Below, piece by piece: positions 9,960 to 21,347 of a stretch of 64,000 nt of DNA. The position numbers and the translations under genes are program-made. Location: positions 201,501 through 265,500 of the forward strand of contig CAJNDS010002024.1 of NCBI GenBank assembly GCA_905221605.1, read 5' to 3'. Each line of letters starts with the position of its first letter. The stretch's first letter is position 1. The notes beneath the pieces were generated by a model. It did not search any database, had not been told where the DNA came from, and saw only the letters and a list, made by a program, of their open reading frames with translations. The DNA is from Symbiodinium natans. Taxonomy: Eukaryota; Sar; Dinophyceae; Suessiales; Symbiodiniaceae.

Positions 9960-11500
9960 GCCGGAAGTTAGGCTGAGACATGCCATGCTTGAAGGTTCAT
10001 GGCTAGTTACAAGGTGTTTAGGGTTTTTTTTGGCACCCGACTAGCCACAGCACAGCGGGGTTATTAAGTTGGTCTCGGAGAACTCGAAAATGAACCCAGG
10101 CAAGACTTAGGCTCACCTTGGGAAATCGTCTTGGGCATTCAGGGTAGGAAATGATCGTCAAAGTGGTTTCCCGCATCCTCCCTCAACCAGATCTCTCGCC
10201 GAAAACATCAACCTCAGTTAAAACACAACAAACAAGCCCCGGACCCCGTTCAGGGAGGTGTGGGAGGTTAAAGTTCGAGCTTCCTCTACTCCACTCCAGT
10301 CAGGCTCGACGGCGCACGGAAGACACCCCCTATACTAAAACAACAATGTCAGAGAAGCCCTTCAAGCCCGACCACACCATGGCTGGCTCGACCCCATGGC
10401 TCCCCTTGCCATGCTCCGCTGTTGGCTCAGGAAGGCTTCGACAAACATGACAACCACAGATTATGACACTAAAACGTAAAAACGTTAACTAGGGGGTGGG
10501 TCAGCCACGTAGCGCAACGTCATGGGCACGGGATTTGCGCAGGCACTCCCCATGGCTTTTTGCGGATGGGCCGAGTCTCCAGGTCTCGAACCCTAACCAA
10601 CCGTAAAGTCCTCAGTCCCGATTCGGCTCATCCTCCGTGGATCTGCGGGCTTTGAAATGTGGCCCTACATTGGTGCATCTCAAAGGTGAATCGCTTGGGG
10701 TTCACACAGGAGCAATTAGCTTCTGGGCACGCCTGTGGCCAGTAACTAGGTCATCGGTCTCCTCGCGATTCCCCCTCGTCCTGTGCATATAGGCTGCCAA
10801 TCGGCCTTCATGCGGCTTGAAACGTGCCGCGTGTCGGACGTATGTACAGAAATTGGACTACAAAGGGGTCCCCGGGCGATCAATAGAACAAGGACTCAAT
10901 TGGCAGCTACAGGCTTCACCGGGTTTAGGGCTGGGGGGGCTAGCAAAACCCAACAGTATCCAACATGAGTAACCTAAGAGTAGCGAGGCCCTGTGGCCCC
11001 CCCCTCACCCCGACTGGCCTTTGAAATCGCCAGCGACTACATCTTCAAGGTGAATCGCACGGGCACTTCCAAGTAAATGTCATATGGGCCCGCCTGTGGC
11101 CAGGGCGTAGGTGCAAATCTTCCCATGCAAGTCCCCCCGCGTGCGTGTAGACTGCTGTGCAGTCCTTGCAACGGGAAACATCGATCAGCGGGCCTTTCAG
11201 AGGGGCGCGCTGTGAGGCATCTCGAGGGAGAGTCATCCGAGCACCCAAGGATATAATCTCTAGGCCCGCCTGTGGCCGGTGAATAGGTACACCCTTCTCC
11301 CATGATTCTCCCGTTTAGCCATACATCCAGCCGGACAGCTTGGTGAGTGCGTGCAACTCAACATGAATTAAGAGTAAGGAAAGTAAATTTACTCAGAGCG
11401 AGTTGATGCATGGTCCAATTTCGAATTGTGGGGAGCTGCGAATTAGGTGATACAGTCGCCTACCTACTCTCTGCGGGAGTCAGGAAGGCTTGCATTGCGG
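9960..11500. other. Unique sequence with a diverged internal repeat
   Basis: Nearly free of telomere units. A phrase GGC(A/C)CGCCTGTGGCC recurs at 10726-10740, 11087-11101 and 11263-11277, and AAGGTGAATCGC recurs before the first two. This suggests diverged duplicated units. No convincing coding frame spans them. Confidence 0.5.
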
Positions 11501-11519
11501 GTTCAGCTAGGGATGTGGC

Positions 11520-12044
11520 CTAAGATTGAGAAAAAGTCTTCCCAGTCTTTCCTTGGGTCTCGGGCCTAAACCCCAAACTCCCAAGCCTCCTGAAAGCTGC
11601 CTTTGGCTTTCCAGAGGTCCCAGGACGGATACCAGAAGACGAAGTCGGCTCTGGGTTCTCAGCTGGCGGCTCGCCTGAACCCTCCTCTCCAGCCGCTGCG
11701 GCTGGCTCCTGCTCCTCCACACGCGGCTTCTTTGGCGGGGCCTGGAGGTCTTCAGGGATCAGCGTAGCCTCGAGCAAGCCGATGGACTCGATGGAAGTGC
11801 GGAAGGCCTGCTCCGGCAGATCTTGCAGATGTCGCATACTGGCCAGCAGCACATCGTTGGCGGTGCACAAGCAGGCAGGGTGCGCTCGAGACACGTGGTC
11901 GGCAATCAAGGTCGCGCATTCCCGAGCCTCTAACACCTTCAACTCCTCGTCACCCCGCGCGAGCCACTCCACCTCTACGTCTGGGGCGCCGGGTGCAGGC
12001 CCAAATTGGTTGACGATCTCTGACATCGTTGTCCCCAATGTCAT
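11520..12044 (-). CDS. Hypothetical protein, 174 codons, downstream of a spliced-leader sequence
   Basis: Longest coding-like open frame apart from ISCU. It begins MTLGTTMSEIVNQFG and ends KTGKTFSQS. The N-terminal half is mixed (WLARGDEELKVLEARECATL). The C-terminal half is Pro/Glu/Ala/Ser-rich and low in complexity (EEQEPAAAAGEEGSGEPPAE), as in disordered linkers. The frame stays open upstream of the chosen ATG for about 45 codons (SPSSIRLKKENLEALG) back to an in-frame TGA, so the true start or a 5' splice site could lie upstream. A spliced-leader-like 22-mer lies about 220 nt upstream on the same strand with no telomere tract between, which fits a reinserted, intronless mRNA copy. No family recognised. 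Confidence 0.55.
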   Translation of the reverse strand: MTLGTTMSEIVNQFGPAPGAPDVEVEWLARGDEELKVLEARECATLIADHVSRAHPACLCTANDVLLASMRHLQDLPEQAFRTSIESIGLLEATLIPEDLQAPPKKPRVEEQEPAAAAGEEGSGEPPAENPEPTSSSGIRPGTSGKPKAAFRRLGSLGFRPETQGKTGKTFSQS

Positions 12045-12263
12045 AACACTGTGCTCTGAAGGGGCTGCTCGGCGATCTTGGAGCTCAGGCGCCGAGCCTA
12101 GGGCTTCAAGGTTTTCCTTCTTCAGTCGTATGGAGGAGGGGCTTAGGAGCAGTGGAGTTCAGCGTGTCAGGTACTTTCTTAGCATGACCCCAATCAAGCT
12201 GCAGGATCTGCAGGTGTCAGGATGAAGTAAAGGCTCCACGGGATTCGCTAAGGGTGCATGTAC

Positions 12264-12285
12264 CTGGAGCCAAAATGGCTACGGA
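12264..12285 (-). other. Dinoflagellate spliced-leader sequence (relic or SL gene)
   Basis: The minus strand reads CCGTAGCCATTTTGGCTC then CAG. Against the published dinoflagellate SL (..TTTTGGCTCAAG) this is 21 of 22 with one A-to-C change near the 3' end. It is followed by GTACATG. A GT after the SL is what an SL RNA gene would show. The coding frame downstream, and a CCCTAAA tract abutting the 5' end exactly, instead suggest the SL end of a retroposed mRNA. Confidence 0.8.
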
Positions 12286-12310
12286 GGGTTTAGGGTTTAG
12301 GGTTTAGGGC
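12286..12310 (+). repeat. Short telomere-like tract abutting the SL 5' end
   Basis: Three TTTAGGG units lie between the SL 5' end and a family-1 element. Confidence 0.9.
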
Positions 12311-12423
12311 TACTTGAAGGTTCATGGGTAGTTTTTAAGTAGGGTTCTAGGTACCCTAAAGAAGGTTATAACCAGTTGTAATGATAGTTACCCCAGATGT
12401 AACTACCCATGAACCTGCAAGTG
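12310..12423. mobile_element. Family-1 foldback element
   Basis: CTACTTGAAGGTTCATGGGTAG and CTACCCATGAACCTGCAAGTG. The core includes AAGTACCCTAAAGAAGG. Joined to a telomere unit by the recurrent TTTAGGG|CTACTTG junction. Confidence 0.9.
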
Positions 12424-12889
12424 AGGTTTCAAGCCTCTGCAGCACATTTCGCATTTCGGGGGTGGGGCGAGGTGGGGGGTTGTCCTAAGCCAGGGCTCAT
12501 CTACATAGGTACCTTTAAAACACTTGCACAAGGCTTTCAGAAAGAAACCCCCTAAACCCTGAACCCTAAACCCTAAACCCCTTGTAATCTTAAATCCTGA
12601 AGCCCAAAGCAAGCAAAGCTCCGCTCTGCCCAGAACCTCAGAATACCCAAAACGATGGCCTGTCTACCCTGTTTGGGAGGGATGGCAGGTGTCGAAACCC
12701 TAAACCCTAAACCCTAAACATATTGAACTTGCAGTTTGTTAAACCTTAAGGTCTAGCGGATTCAGGAATCCAGGGTTCAGGGCCTTTGAGTTAAACACTC
12801 TCCTCTAGTGTCAGTACCTTCTTTTGGGAGATTCTAGATTCTAGTGTTGTGGGGGCATTTAGAGAAAATGTGTGTATATGTCTATATAC

Positions 12890-13150
12890 ATATATATGTA
12901 TTAATGGAGGGTACCCCTATTTCAGGTAAACTCAAACCTCGGACCTTGCGGGTCGCATATCGGATCTGCGGCTCGCTGGTCACCCGCCAGAGGCGCTCCT
13001 GGGGGGCGAAGGTTTCGCGTTGCACGCCTAGCTGGTCTCTACCCTGAATCTGCACAGCCCGAAGAAATTTTAGCTGAATGTCATGAAGTTGGGGTGCGGC
13101 GCGATCCCGCCCGTGTACGCTCCAGCACTTTTCGTCATTTTCAGGTGTGG
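12890..13150 (-). CDS. Exon-like open frame, unrecognised
   Basis: A minus frame about 130 codons long includes AVQIQGRDQLGVQRETFAPQ and RLWRVTSEPQIRYATRK, with mixed polar composition typical of real protein. Splice boundaries are unclear and overlapping + frames are also open. It lies between the kinesin stop (13679) and the 174-codon frame, so if real it is a separate gene or a 3' fragment. Confidence 0.35.
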
Positions 13151-13678
13151 AAAGAGGTTTTCGCGCTTCTCCCACTGGTTCAAACCAAGGCAATGTCTGT
13201 GCGTAACATGCCAGCACGATGATAGCGTCCATTGCCATGTTGGAAGTGCTTCCATTGGCCAAACAATCCATGCGCGCAGGATGATAACATCCACGTGGTC
13301 AGTGCTGCAATCAGTGCAGTTTTGCAAGATTGTTGTTTCGTCATCGCCGACAGGCGTACTCAGACAAGCCGACAGAGGATGCGGCTGCCTGTGACCCCGA
13401 AATCGGCCTTTTGAACATATGCCCTTCTTGGAAATCACACGCCTGCCTAAGTCTTGTGCATGTAAGCAGAATTAAGCAGGCGCGCAATGATGTCTCGTCA
13501 CGGGCGGCAAAGCGCCACTCACCACATTGTTGGGGCAAGTCGCGAAAAAATTGATGCTAAGCCCAGGTTAACCTCAGTTGTTTAGAGATTTCGTGCTGCT
13601 TTTGAGTGCCCGAAGCTGCTCGAAACACGACCGAAAGGAGGAGTCTACTAACCCAGCATCTTCACCGCCTACTGAAAG

Positions 13679-13808
13679 TCAGTCCTTCTGCCGTTCCAGC
13701 TGGTGCTGCAAGTCTTCGATGGTCTTCGCCTGGTCCTGGATCTGCTGCCTTTGCCTCATGGCTGGGTTGCCAGTACAGGGGCTCGGGCCCTTCCTGCCCG
13801 AGAGGTGA
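13679..13808 (-). CDS. Kinesin last exon (T12)
   Basis: Acceptor GGTTCTTGCAG| directly after a (TTTAGGG)n stretch on the transcribed strand. The frame starts HLSGRKG and ends in the coil RQQIQDQAKTIEDLQHQLER, then QKD and TGA. Phase 2 in. Confidence 0.8.
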
Positions 13809-16800
13809 CTGCAAGAACCCTAAACCCTAAACCCTAAACCCTAAACCCTAAACCCTAAACCCTAAACCCTAAACCCTAAACCCTAAACCCTAAACCCTAA
13901 ACCCTAAACCCTAAACAAACTGCTTGGACAACTCACACCGTGGAGGTTCATGGCGAGTAAGTAAGTAGGGTTATCAGTAGGGGACCTATGCTTATAACCT
14001 TACATAGGGTAGTTATAACCCTACTTATATCTACCCATGAACCTTCAAATAAGGGTCTCCTTCCTGGAGTGGGACTGGATGCCTGAGCTAGTAAGATGTT
14101 GCTTCGACTTTGGCCGGATGGTGGGAACTGACCACCCTGCACTTTGCTAAGGGCTGGAGTTTTGAGCGTCTAGGGGCCATCAACTCTGCCATGTGATTTA
14201 AGTAGCCAGTCCGGCTACATCTACCGCAATTCTTGGCGAGAGTTCGAGAACACCCAAAAGCGCTAAACTATCCAAATTTAAAACCTCCTAAGAAGTTGAA
14301 ACCTTAACGCCCTGAAACAATCAGACTCAAGCCATAAAATGACCCCTGCAAAACTTTAGCCCTAAAGCCCGAAACACAAACACCTAAACCCTAACCCTAA
14401 GCCCCACAAGCCCTACAACACCCAACAAAAATGACAAAACCCTCAAACCAAGGATGGCTCTTAAAACCGAAAAATCTTCTAAACATGATCCTCCTAAACC
14501 CAAAAAGAGAAAAATGAAATACTCCGAGAGCCTACGTAGAAACACCCATATACTAACAGTCCTTAGTAGGGATTATAGTGTCCCCTATTATAATCCCTAC
14601 TAACACCCCCAACCCTAAACAATGAACCCTAAACGCTAGGGTGTCTAAGCATGATCGCCCTAAAGCCCGACACCGGAACTCCCCGCGCCTGAGTGCCTCA
14701 GCGGCACTGGCCTCGCGCGAGGCCAGGAGTGAGAGGCGGCGCCTGGGCCGGGACCCTAAACCCTAAACCCTAAACCCTAAACCCTAAACCCTAAACCCTA
14801 AACCCTAAACCCTAAACCCTAAACCCTAACCCTAAACCCTAAACCCTAAACCCTGAACCCTAAACCCTAAACCAGGGGTTTCGGGTTTAGGGTTTGGAGG
14901 CTGGGGAACGTTAGGAAACTTTGGGGATTTTGAGAAACCAATGTTTGGGGGGGCGGGGTTCTTTTGGGGTTTCGAGGGTGTTTTTGCGGCAGGCTCAGAA
15001 GCTTGAACCCTAAACCCTACACGCCAAGGCCTGTAGACTTTCTAAGGTCTGTAGATGGCAGCTTTAGTACCAAGGGAGCCTAACAGTAATATTAAAAGGG
15101 AAATAAGAGCACTTTAAGGGGCCTTCAAGGGTGGCTACCACTGAGATGCATCTTCTGTTAGTCCTACCGGTTCCTAATCCCGTAACTTGGTATATAAGAG
15201 GACAGCAGGTGCCTCAGTCCCTTCTTAGTCTTCCCACTCGTACGCAACGTCATGGGCATGTTTCGTGCTGATGGTGGATGTGAAGCCCAATGATGCTGCG
15301 CAGCCCAATTGCTCGTCATGTGCACAGCGAGGATGTCCCTACAACAAAGCGTCAGAATATGAACCAAAGCCAGCCCTTCAAGTCAAACATCAACGTTGGC
15401 AGCCTCAGAACCGCTACTAAGCCGCCCTCGAACCCGAAAGATTAAGGACTTCAAGACCAGGTAACATACCCCGAAACACCAACTCTTTGACACCGAACCT
15501 TGTAGCGAAAGGCTAAAGCCAAACCTCGTATGTTTAACCTTCTACTTGGTAGCCCAGTAAACATATCATGGTAAGGGCACCCTTTTTGTTCTTGGTTACT
15601 TTACAACCCAGAACCAATAAAAAGGGTAAAGGGTACCACTGGGCTACCGAGTATAACTCTGTGAATCTCCTTTCCAGCTCCAAGAATCTCCAACTCCACC
15701 TCTGCCCTGCGGTTGCAGTCTGCCAGCTGGCTGTTCACACGATCTTCCTGGGTTGCCACTTTTGGGTGTCCCCCCTGAACCCTAAACCTAAGACCCTAAG
15801 TTGGGCAACTCCCAACAGCCGAAAAAAGTTGGGTTTCTGTCTCTAGAGGCGGGGGGCCATTTGCCACCCCGGAACCCTCGGAACGGAACGGAACAGAACT
15901 TGACGATCTTTTTCTTGCTGGCTGTTGGGTTGCACAGCTGGGCTAATAGGTTGTGCATCCTAGGTGCATGCTGCCCAGTAGGTTAAGGGTTGAGGTACCC
16001 CCCCCCCCCGCCAAATTTCAACCTAGGTGTTCCTCGTTTCTAAGCCCTTTAACCAACGTTTGTATAGTTAGGGGGCTTCTCCTTGTAACCCACTACATCC
16101 TACGTAGTAAATATCGGGAGGGTCTCTTCAGGAAGGGGCCAGCACCACCCTAAACCCTTTTGCAACCCAAACTCCACTCTTGCCACCCTAAACCCTAAAC
16201 CCTAAACCCTAAACCCTAAACGGCCCAAAGAGCCCTACTGCCCGAAACCCCAAATTCTCTTCCAGGGGGCGCGAAGCTGGAGGCGAGCTCGGAGCTCCGA
16301 CTTCTGCCTCTCCACTTCTTGCCTGCTTTCTGAGTAGGGGTAGGGTTTAGGGTTTAGGGTTTAGGGTTTAGGGGTTTAGGGGTTTAGGGGTTTAGGGGTT
16401 TAGGGGTTTAGGGGTTTAGGGGTTTAGGGGTTTAGGGGTTTGGGGGTTTGGGGGTTTGGGGTTTAGGGGTTTGGGGTTTGGGGTTTAGGGGTTTGGGGCA
16501 CTTGAAGGTTCATGGGTAGTTCTAAGTAGGGTTGTAAGTACCCTTCAGAGAGTTAAAAGTGTCGTTACCCTACTTGTAACCCTACTTATATCTACCCATG
16601 AACCTCCAAGTAGAGTCTAGGGTTGATTGGAACCCTGATGAGCAAATCTAATGTTTGCTGTTGCTCGGAATCCATGATGCCGTTTCTTAGGAATGTTATA
16701 GAAGCCAACCATAACATTAACATAGTAAACATATGATCAAAATTCCCGTAGTTCGAGGCTTGTAAAGGCTCCGTCCCATCACTTATCGATATGCAGCCTC

Positions 16801-19800
16801 TCACAGTTTACTCGGACCTCCCTTTCTGAAGCCTCAAGCTTCCCAAAAAACGCCCTAAACCCTGCAAACACTAGACTTGCGAAACCCTAAACCCTAAACC
16901 CTAAACCCTAAACCCCTTTGCAGCAGGTCTGAACCCGAAACCCTTTTTCCTCAAGACCCTCAACCCTCGCAACCTCTCCCCAAATCTAGGGGATAGGATT
17001 AGGGGGACCCTTGGGGATGTAGACCCTCTGAATAAGGCCCCTGCTTAAGAGAGTCAGAAGAGGGCTCAGAAGGGGTTCCTGTTTAAGGGTCCCCCTTATC
17101 CTACCTAGGAAAATCGCATGGGCTGCTGTCGACTGACCTGCACTCCTCAACCAGATGCTGGCGCTGCGATTCAAAGGACTCCTGGTGGGGGTTTAGGGTG
17201 TAGGGTTTAGGGTTTAGGGGTACAATGGGAGCTTTGGGAGGTCTTGGCCCCAAGGGGGTAAATTTCTTCAATGCCACCAGTGGCTAAACGTTCAGCCTTG
17301 GCCAGACTTGGTGGGCCAGTGGGCATATTCTAGTAAGGGTACACTTTTTTTGGTGTAGAGTTTAGAGTTTAGGGTTTAGGGTTTAGGGTTACGTTTATAA
17401 ATTTATAAGGGGACCCGTAACCACCAAGTTACACCAGGCACCACCCCACTTTGAAGACTTACTGGGACACGGCCTCAGCCTACTCTACCAGAAGCTTCGG
17501 TTCCTTGCGATATTCCAGCATCTTCCTCCCTAGGCGGGAGTACATCCTAAACCCCAAGCCCCAAAACAAAGGCACAAACCCCATGGAGCCCCCTTGTAAA
17601 ACCCCAGGAGCCCTATAAACCCTCGGATCCCGATGGCCCTAGTCTCTACCGAGATTCAAGGGGCATATGAACCCTAAACCCTAACCCTAAACCCTAAACC
17701 CTAAACCCTAAACCCTAAACCCTAAACTCTAAACCCTAAACCCTAAACCCTAAACCCTAAACAGGTATACCTATGAAACCCAACATAAAGCCCAGAAAGC
17801 CGCAGGAGAGAGCCCCTCGCCACGGTGTTGGCTCTGACTTAGGCGAGGCTCAGCGGTTCTCTGCACATCGCCTGGCGCGCTGGAAGGGTGCTATCAAACC
17901 ATCTACTCAGCCCTACAAAAGCCCTTTTCCAAAGCCTAAACCCCAAACCCTGAAAAAGAGCGAAAACTTGATCCTGTAAGCCCCAAAACCCTATAAGGGT
18001 TGAACCTTTCATTTTATAACTTCCATCCCTCCCCTCCCGGCTTCCTAAACCGATATGCCCTAAACCGAAAATCCCAACCTAGAGTGAATTTGGCGAAACT
18101 TATTAAACATCTAGGTGTTTTCTGTTGATTTCTCTAAATTATGGCCCCTTTTGCGGTCCTTACTAGAAGGCGGCCCCTCTTATTTAGGGTATCCACAAAG
18201 GGACAATCCTTTAGAGAACTAGGAACAGATAAGGTTTATGACCCATGGAACTGTGGTTTCTTGTTGAGAAACCTTACCCCAAGACAGCTAACCCTCACCA
18301 AAAATGGGAAAATGGAAGCCCGCAGGGTTACCCTAAACACTAAACCCTAAACCCTAATGTTGCACCTGCTTTAGTATTGGCCCCCCCTTTAAAGACAATT
18401 TGGCTGAGTTATTCAGGACACCCTGACTGTTTGGAAGCCCCTCTTCAAAGACAAACAGCTCCCGAAATCCGAATTTTTTTTGAGGATTTGGGGCTTGTTT
18501 CGGCCCGGAGGCTCCGGCTTAAAGCCGGGCCTTATGATGTTAAAGGCTAACATTGTGATTTTTAAAGGCCGACATCATGCATTCCAACCGGCCGGAAACC
18601 ATTAATTCATTTCGTTCAATCCGGCAAGGGGTGGTCCAGGAGCCCCCTTCGGCCCCGAATAATGGCACTGATTTGGGACCCTGTTTTAGGTCAAGGCCCC
18701 GGCCCGGAGGCTCCGAATTTGGATGCCTTGGTCTCTTGGCTTAAAGCCGGGCCTTATGATGTGATTTTAAAGGCCGACATCATCCATTCCAACCGGCCCG
18801 AAACCATTAATTCCCTTTAAGAAACCATTTGAAAAAATGGTTTCGTTCAATCCGACAAGGGGGTGGTCCAGGAGCCCCCCTCGGCCCCGAATAATGGCAC
18901 TGATTTGGGACCCTGTTTTATGTCAAGGCCCCGGCCCTGAGGCTCCGAATTTGGAAAAAAACCTATGGATCCTTTCTAAATTCATATAAACTCATCCCGG
19001 ACCCCTTTTCGATTCGCGCGGCTCCCTTTTAGATTCATATAAGCTCATCCTTTTAAATTCATATGGATCTCTTTTAAATCTATCTAAACTCCTCCCTATT
19101 AAAATCATATAAAATGCCGGGCCCGTTTACAGAGGTCACAATCCAGCCTCGACTGTTCAGGGGAGGGGGGGGGGGGCCCACACTAAAGAGGGTGCAACCC
19201 TAAACCCTAAACCCTACACCCTAAACCCTAAACCCTAAACCCTAGACCCTAGACCCTAAATCCTAAACCCTAAACCCTGCACAGTCGCGGCCTTCGCGGC
19301 GCGCCAGCTCGGCGCTGCGTAGCTCGGCGTCGGCCAGGAGCTTCTGAGCTGCGACCTCTCAGGGTTTAGGGCTTAGGGCTTAGGGCTTAGGGTTTAGGGT
19401 TTAGGGTTTAGGGCGACCTCTCCGGCTTCTTAAGTGTATCCTCCTGGTTCTTCGTAGGGAATGATGGAATTACTTGGAGGTTCATGGGTAGTTAAAAGTG
19501 GGGATATACGTCCTGCAACTCTACTTATAACCGTTTTGGGGGCAATAAATAACCCTACTTAGAACTACCCTTGAACCTCCAAGTAGGGCCCTATAATTTG
19601 GGGTTTAGGGTTTAGGTTTTCTATATACTCTTTAAGAGACTATATAGGGTACCTCATTCCCTCATTCTGTAATAAGAACCAGCCAATTGTCTCTTGAAAC
19701 TTCCTGGGTACTAATCAATGCTGACAGTAATTAGACATTTCTAGATGCATGCTCAAGACTTGCACAATCTAAAAACATTTGCTTACATGCACTACAACTG

Positions 19801-21316
19801 TATATACATAAGGTTCAACAGTAGCATGAACAGAATAATGTGAACAGTATTGTTCAGGGCCATGACGTTAGGGCTTCGCACTGGGCATGAACAGGCCATG
19901 AAACTTCGCTTGGTTTGGTCCAGCGGCGGTTTAGGGTTTAGGGTTTAGGGTTTAGGGTCTAGGGTTTAGGGTCTAGGGCATCGTATCTGCGGCTTCACTC
20001 CCTTGGAAGCCGAGCTGGGGATGCCTTCCTCCTGCATGCCACTGCAACTTCCCCAGCTCCTTCAGTTATCCCTCCTGCTCTGAACTTGGCTGCACTTAGG
20101 AGGGTAGCTATAAATTAAATTTCTATCTGCCTTATTAAGAAACCCAATAAGCCCAAAAAGGCTAAAGATCTAAAGTTGCAGTAAAGCACCACAAAGTAAA
20201 TAAACCCTATACCCTAGACCCAAGACCCTTTTTGCAGCAGGACTCCTCGCCGCTGCCTCGCCCTTATGCCCCCGCAGCCCAGGACAACCAAAGACCCAAG
20301 ACCCTAAACCTTGAACCCTGCACCTAAGCAACTGGCTAAACAGATGGCGCAAATTGAAGAAGTCGATCCGGGGGATCACGAGGCCTCGAGTGAACGCACT
20401 TGGAGGCTCATGGGTAGTTCTAAGTAGGGCTCTAATAGTCTAAGTGCCCTAAGTAAGGTTAGAAATATAGTTGTCCTACTTATAACCTTCTTGCAACTAC
20501 CCATGAACCTCCAAGAAGCAAGCAGCTTTTTCACAGCAGCCAAAAGCAGCGAACTCACGGTTTCGGCACAGTCGAGACAGCCTCAATGTTTTTAACGAAG
20601 GCTTGTCCTGTTGCTTCGTCCGGATGAATCGCAGCTTCGGTCGACTTCCCGACATGTTCCCTTCCTTTGACGTGCCTTCTCGCAACCACCAAAAGGGGTC
20701 AACTTTCCATGTTGCTTGTAGGTTTCGCATTCTAAAGAGGATGGTTACCATTGTAACGTTAAGGGTGCGCTTCTGTAGTTCAAAGTTCAGGAAACGAATG
20801 AACAAGGGGTTCTAGTTTAGGCCTTAGGGCTTAGGTTTGAAACATCCATAAACTCAACAAATGGGTAGTTCTCTAAATTAGGTCCCTTTTCAGGGGGTTC
20901 CTTGTGTTAAGGGTGCCGTATTGTTTAGGGGACACAAAGTGCAGAACTAACCCTAAACCCTAAACCCTACTGCGGGGGGTTAGGGACTCTTTTGGTCGCT
21001 GACCTCCTTGGCGGATGCCGATCGGATGATCGAGGAGAGCGCCCGCCCCTCCGTGGTCAATGCCTCGACTCAAAGCAGCGAGGGGCCAGAGCTTGGTAAC
21101 AAACCACCCCAAACCCTGTCAACCCTGTAAACGCTGTAAGCCCCAGAAACGCTGAAACCCCCCCCAACAAGAACGCACCCAAACCCTGAACCCTGCAAGC
21201 GCAAAGTACACAAAAGCCTATAGGCTTTCTCAAAACGCTTCTGAGCGAGGCGAAAAGAAAGCAAGATCCAACGAGCCCCCCCCCCCCTCTCGCTCTCTCT
21301 CTTTCTGTCTCTCTCG

Positions 21317-21347
<31 letters not shown>

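Noticed and set aside
12264-12285. A definite SL RNA gene
   Set aside because: The GT after the SL fits, but no second copy or repeated SL unit is present and a coding-like frame lies downstream; kept as relic-or-gene.
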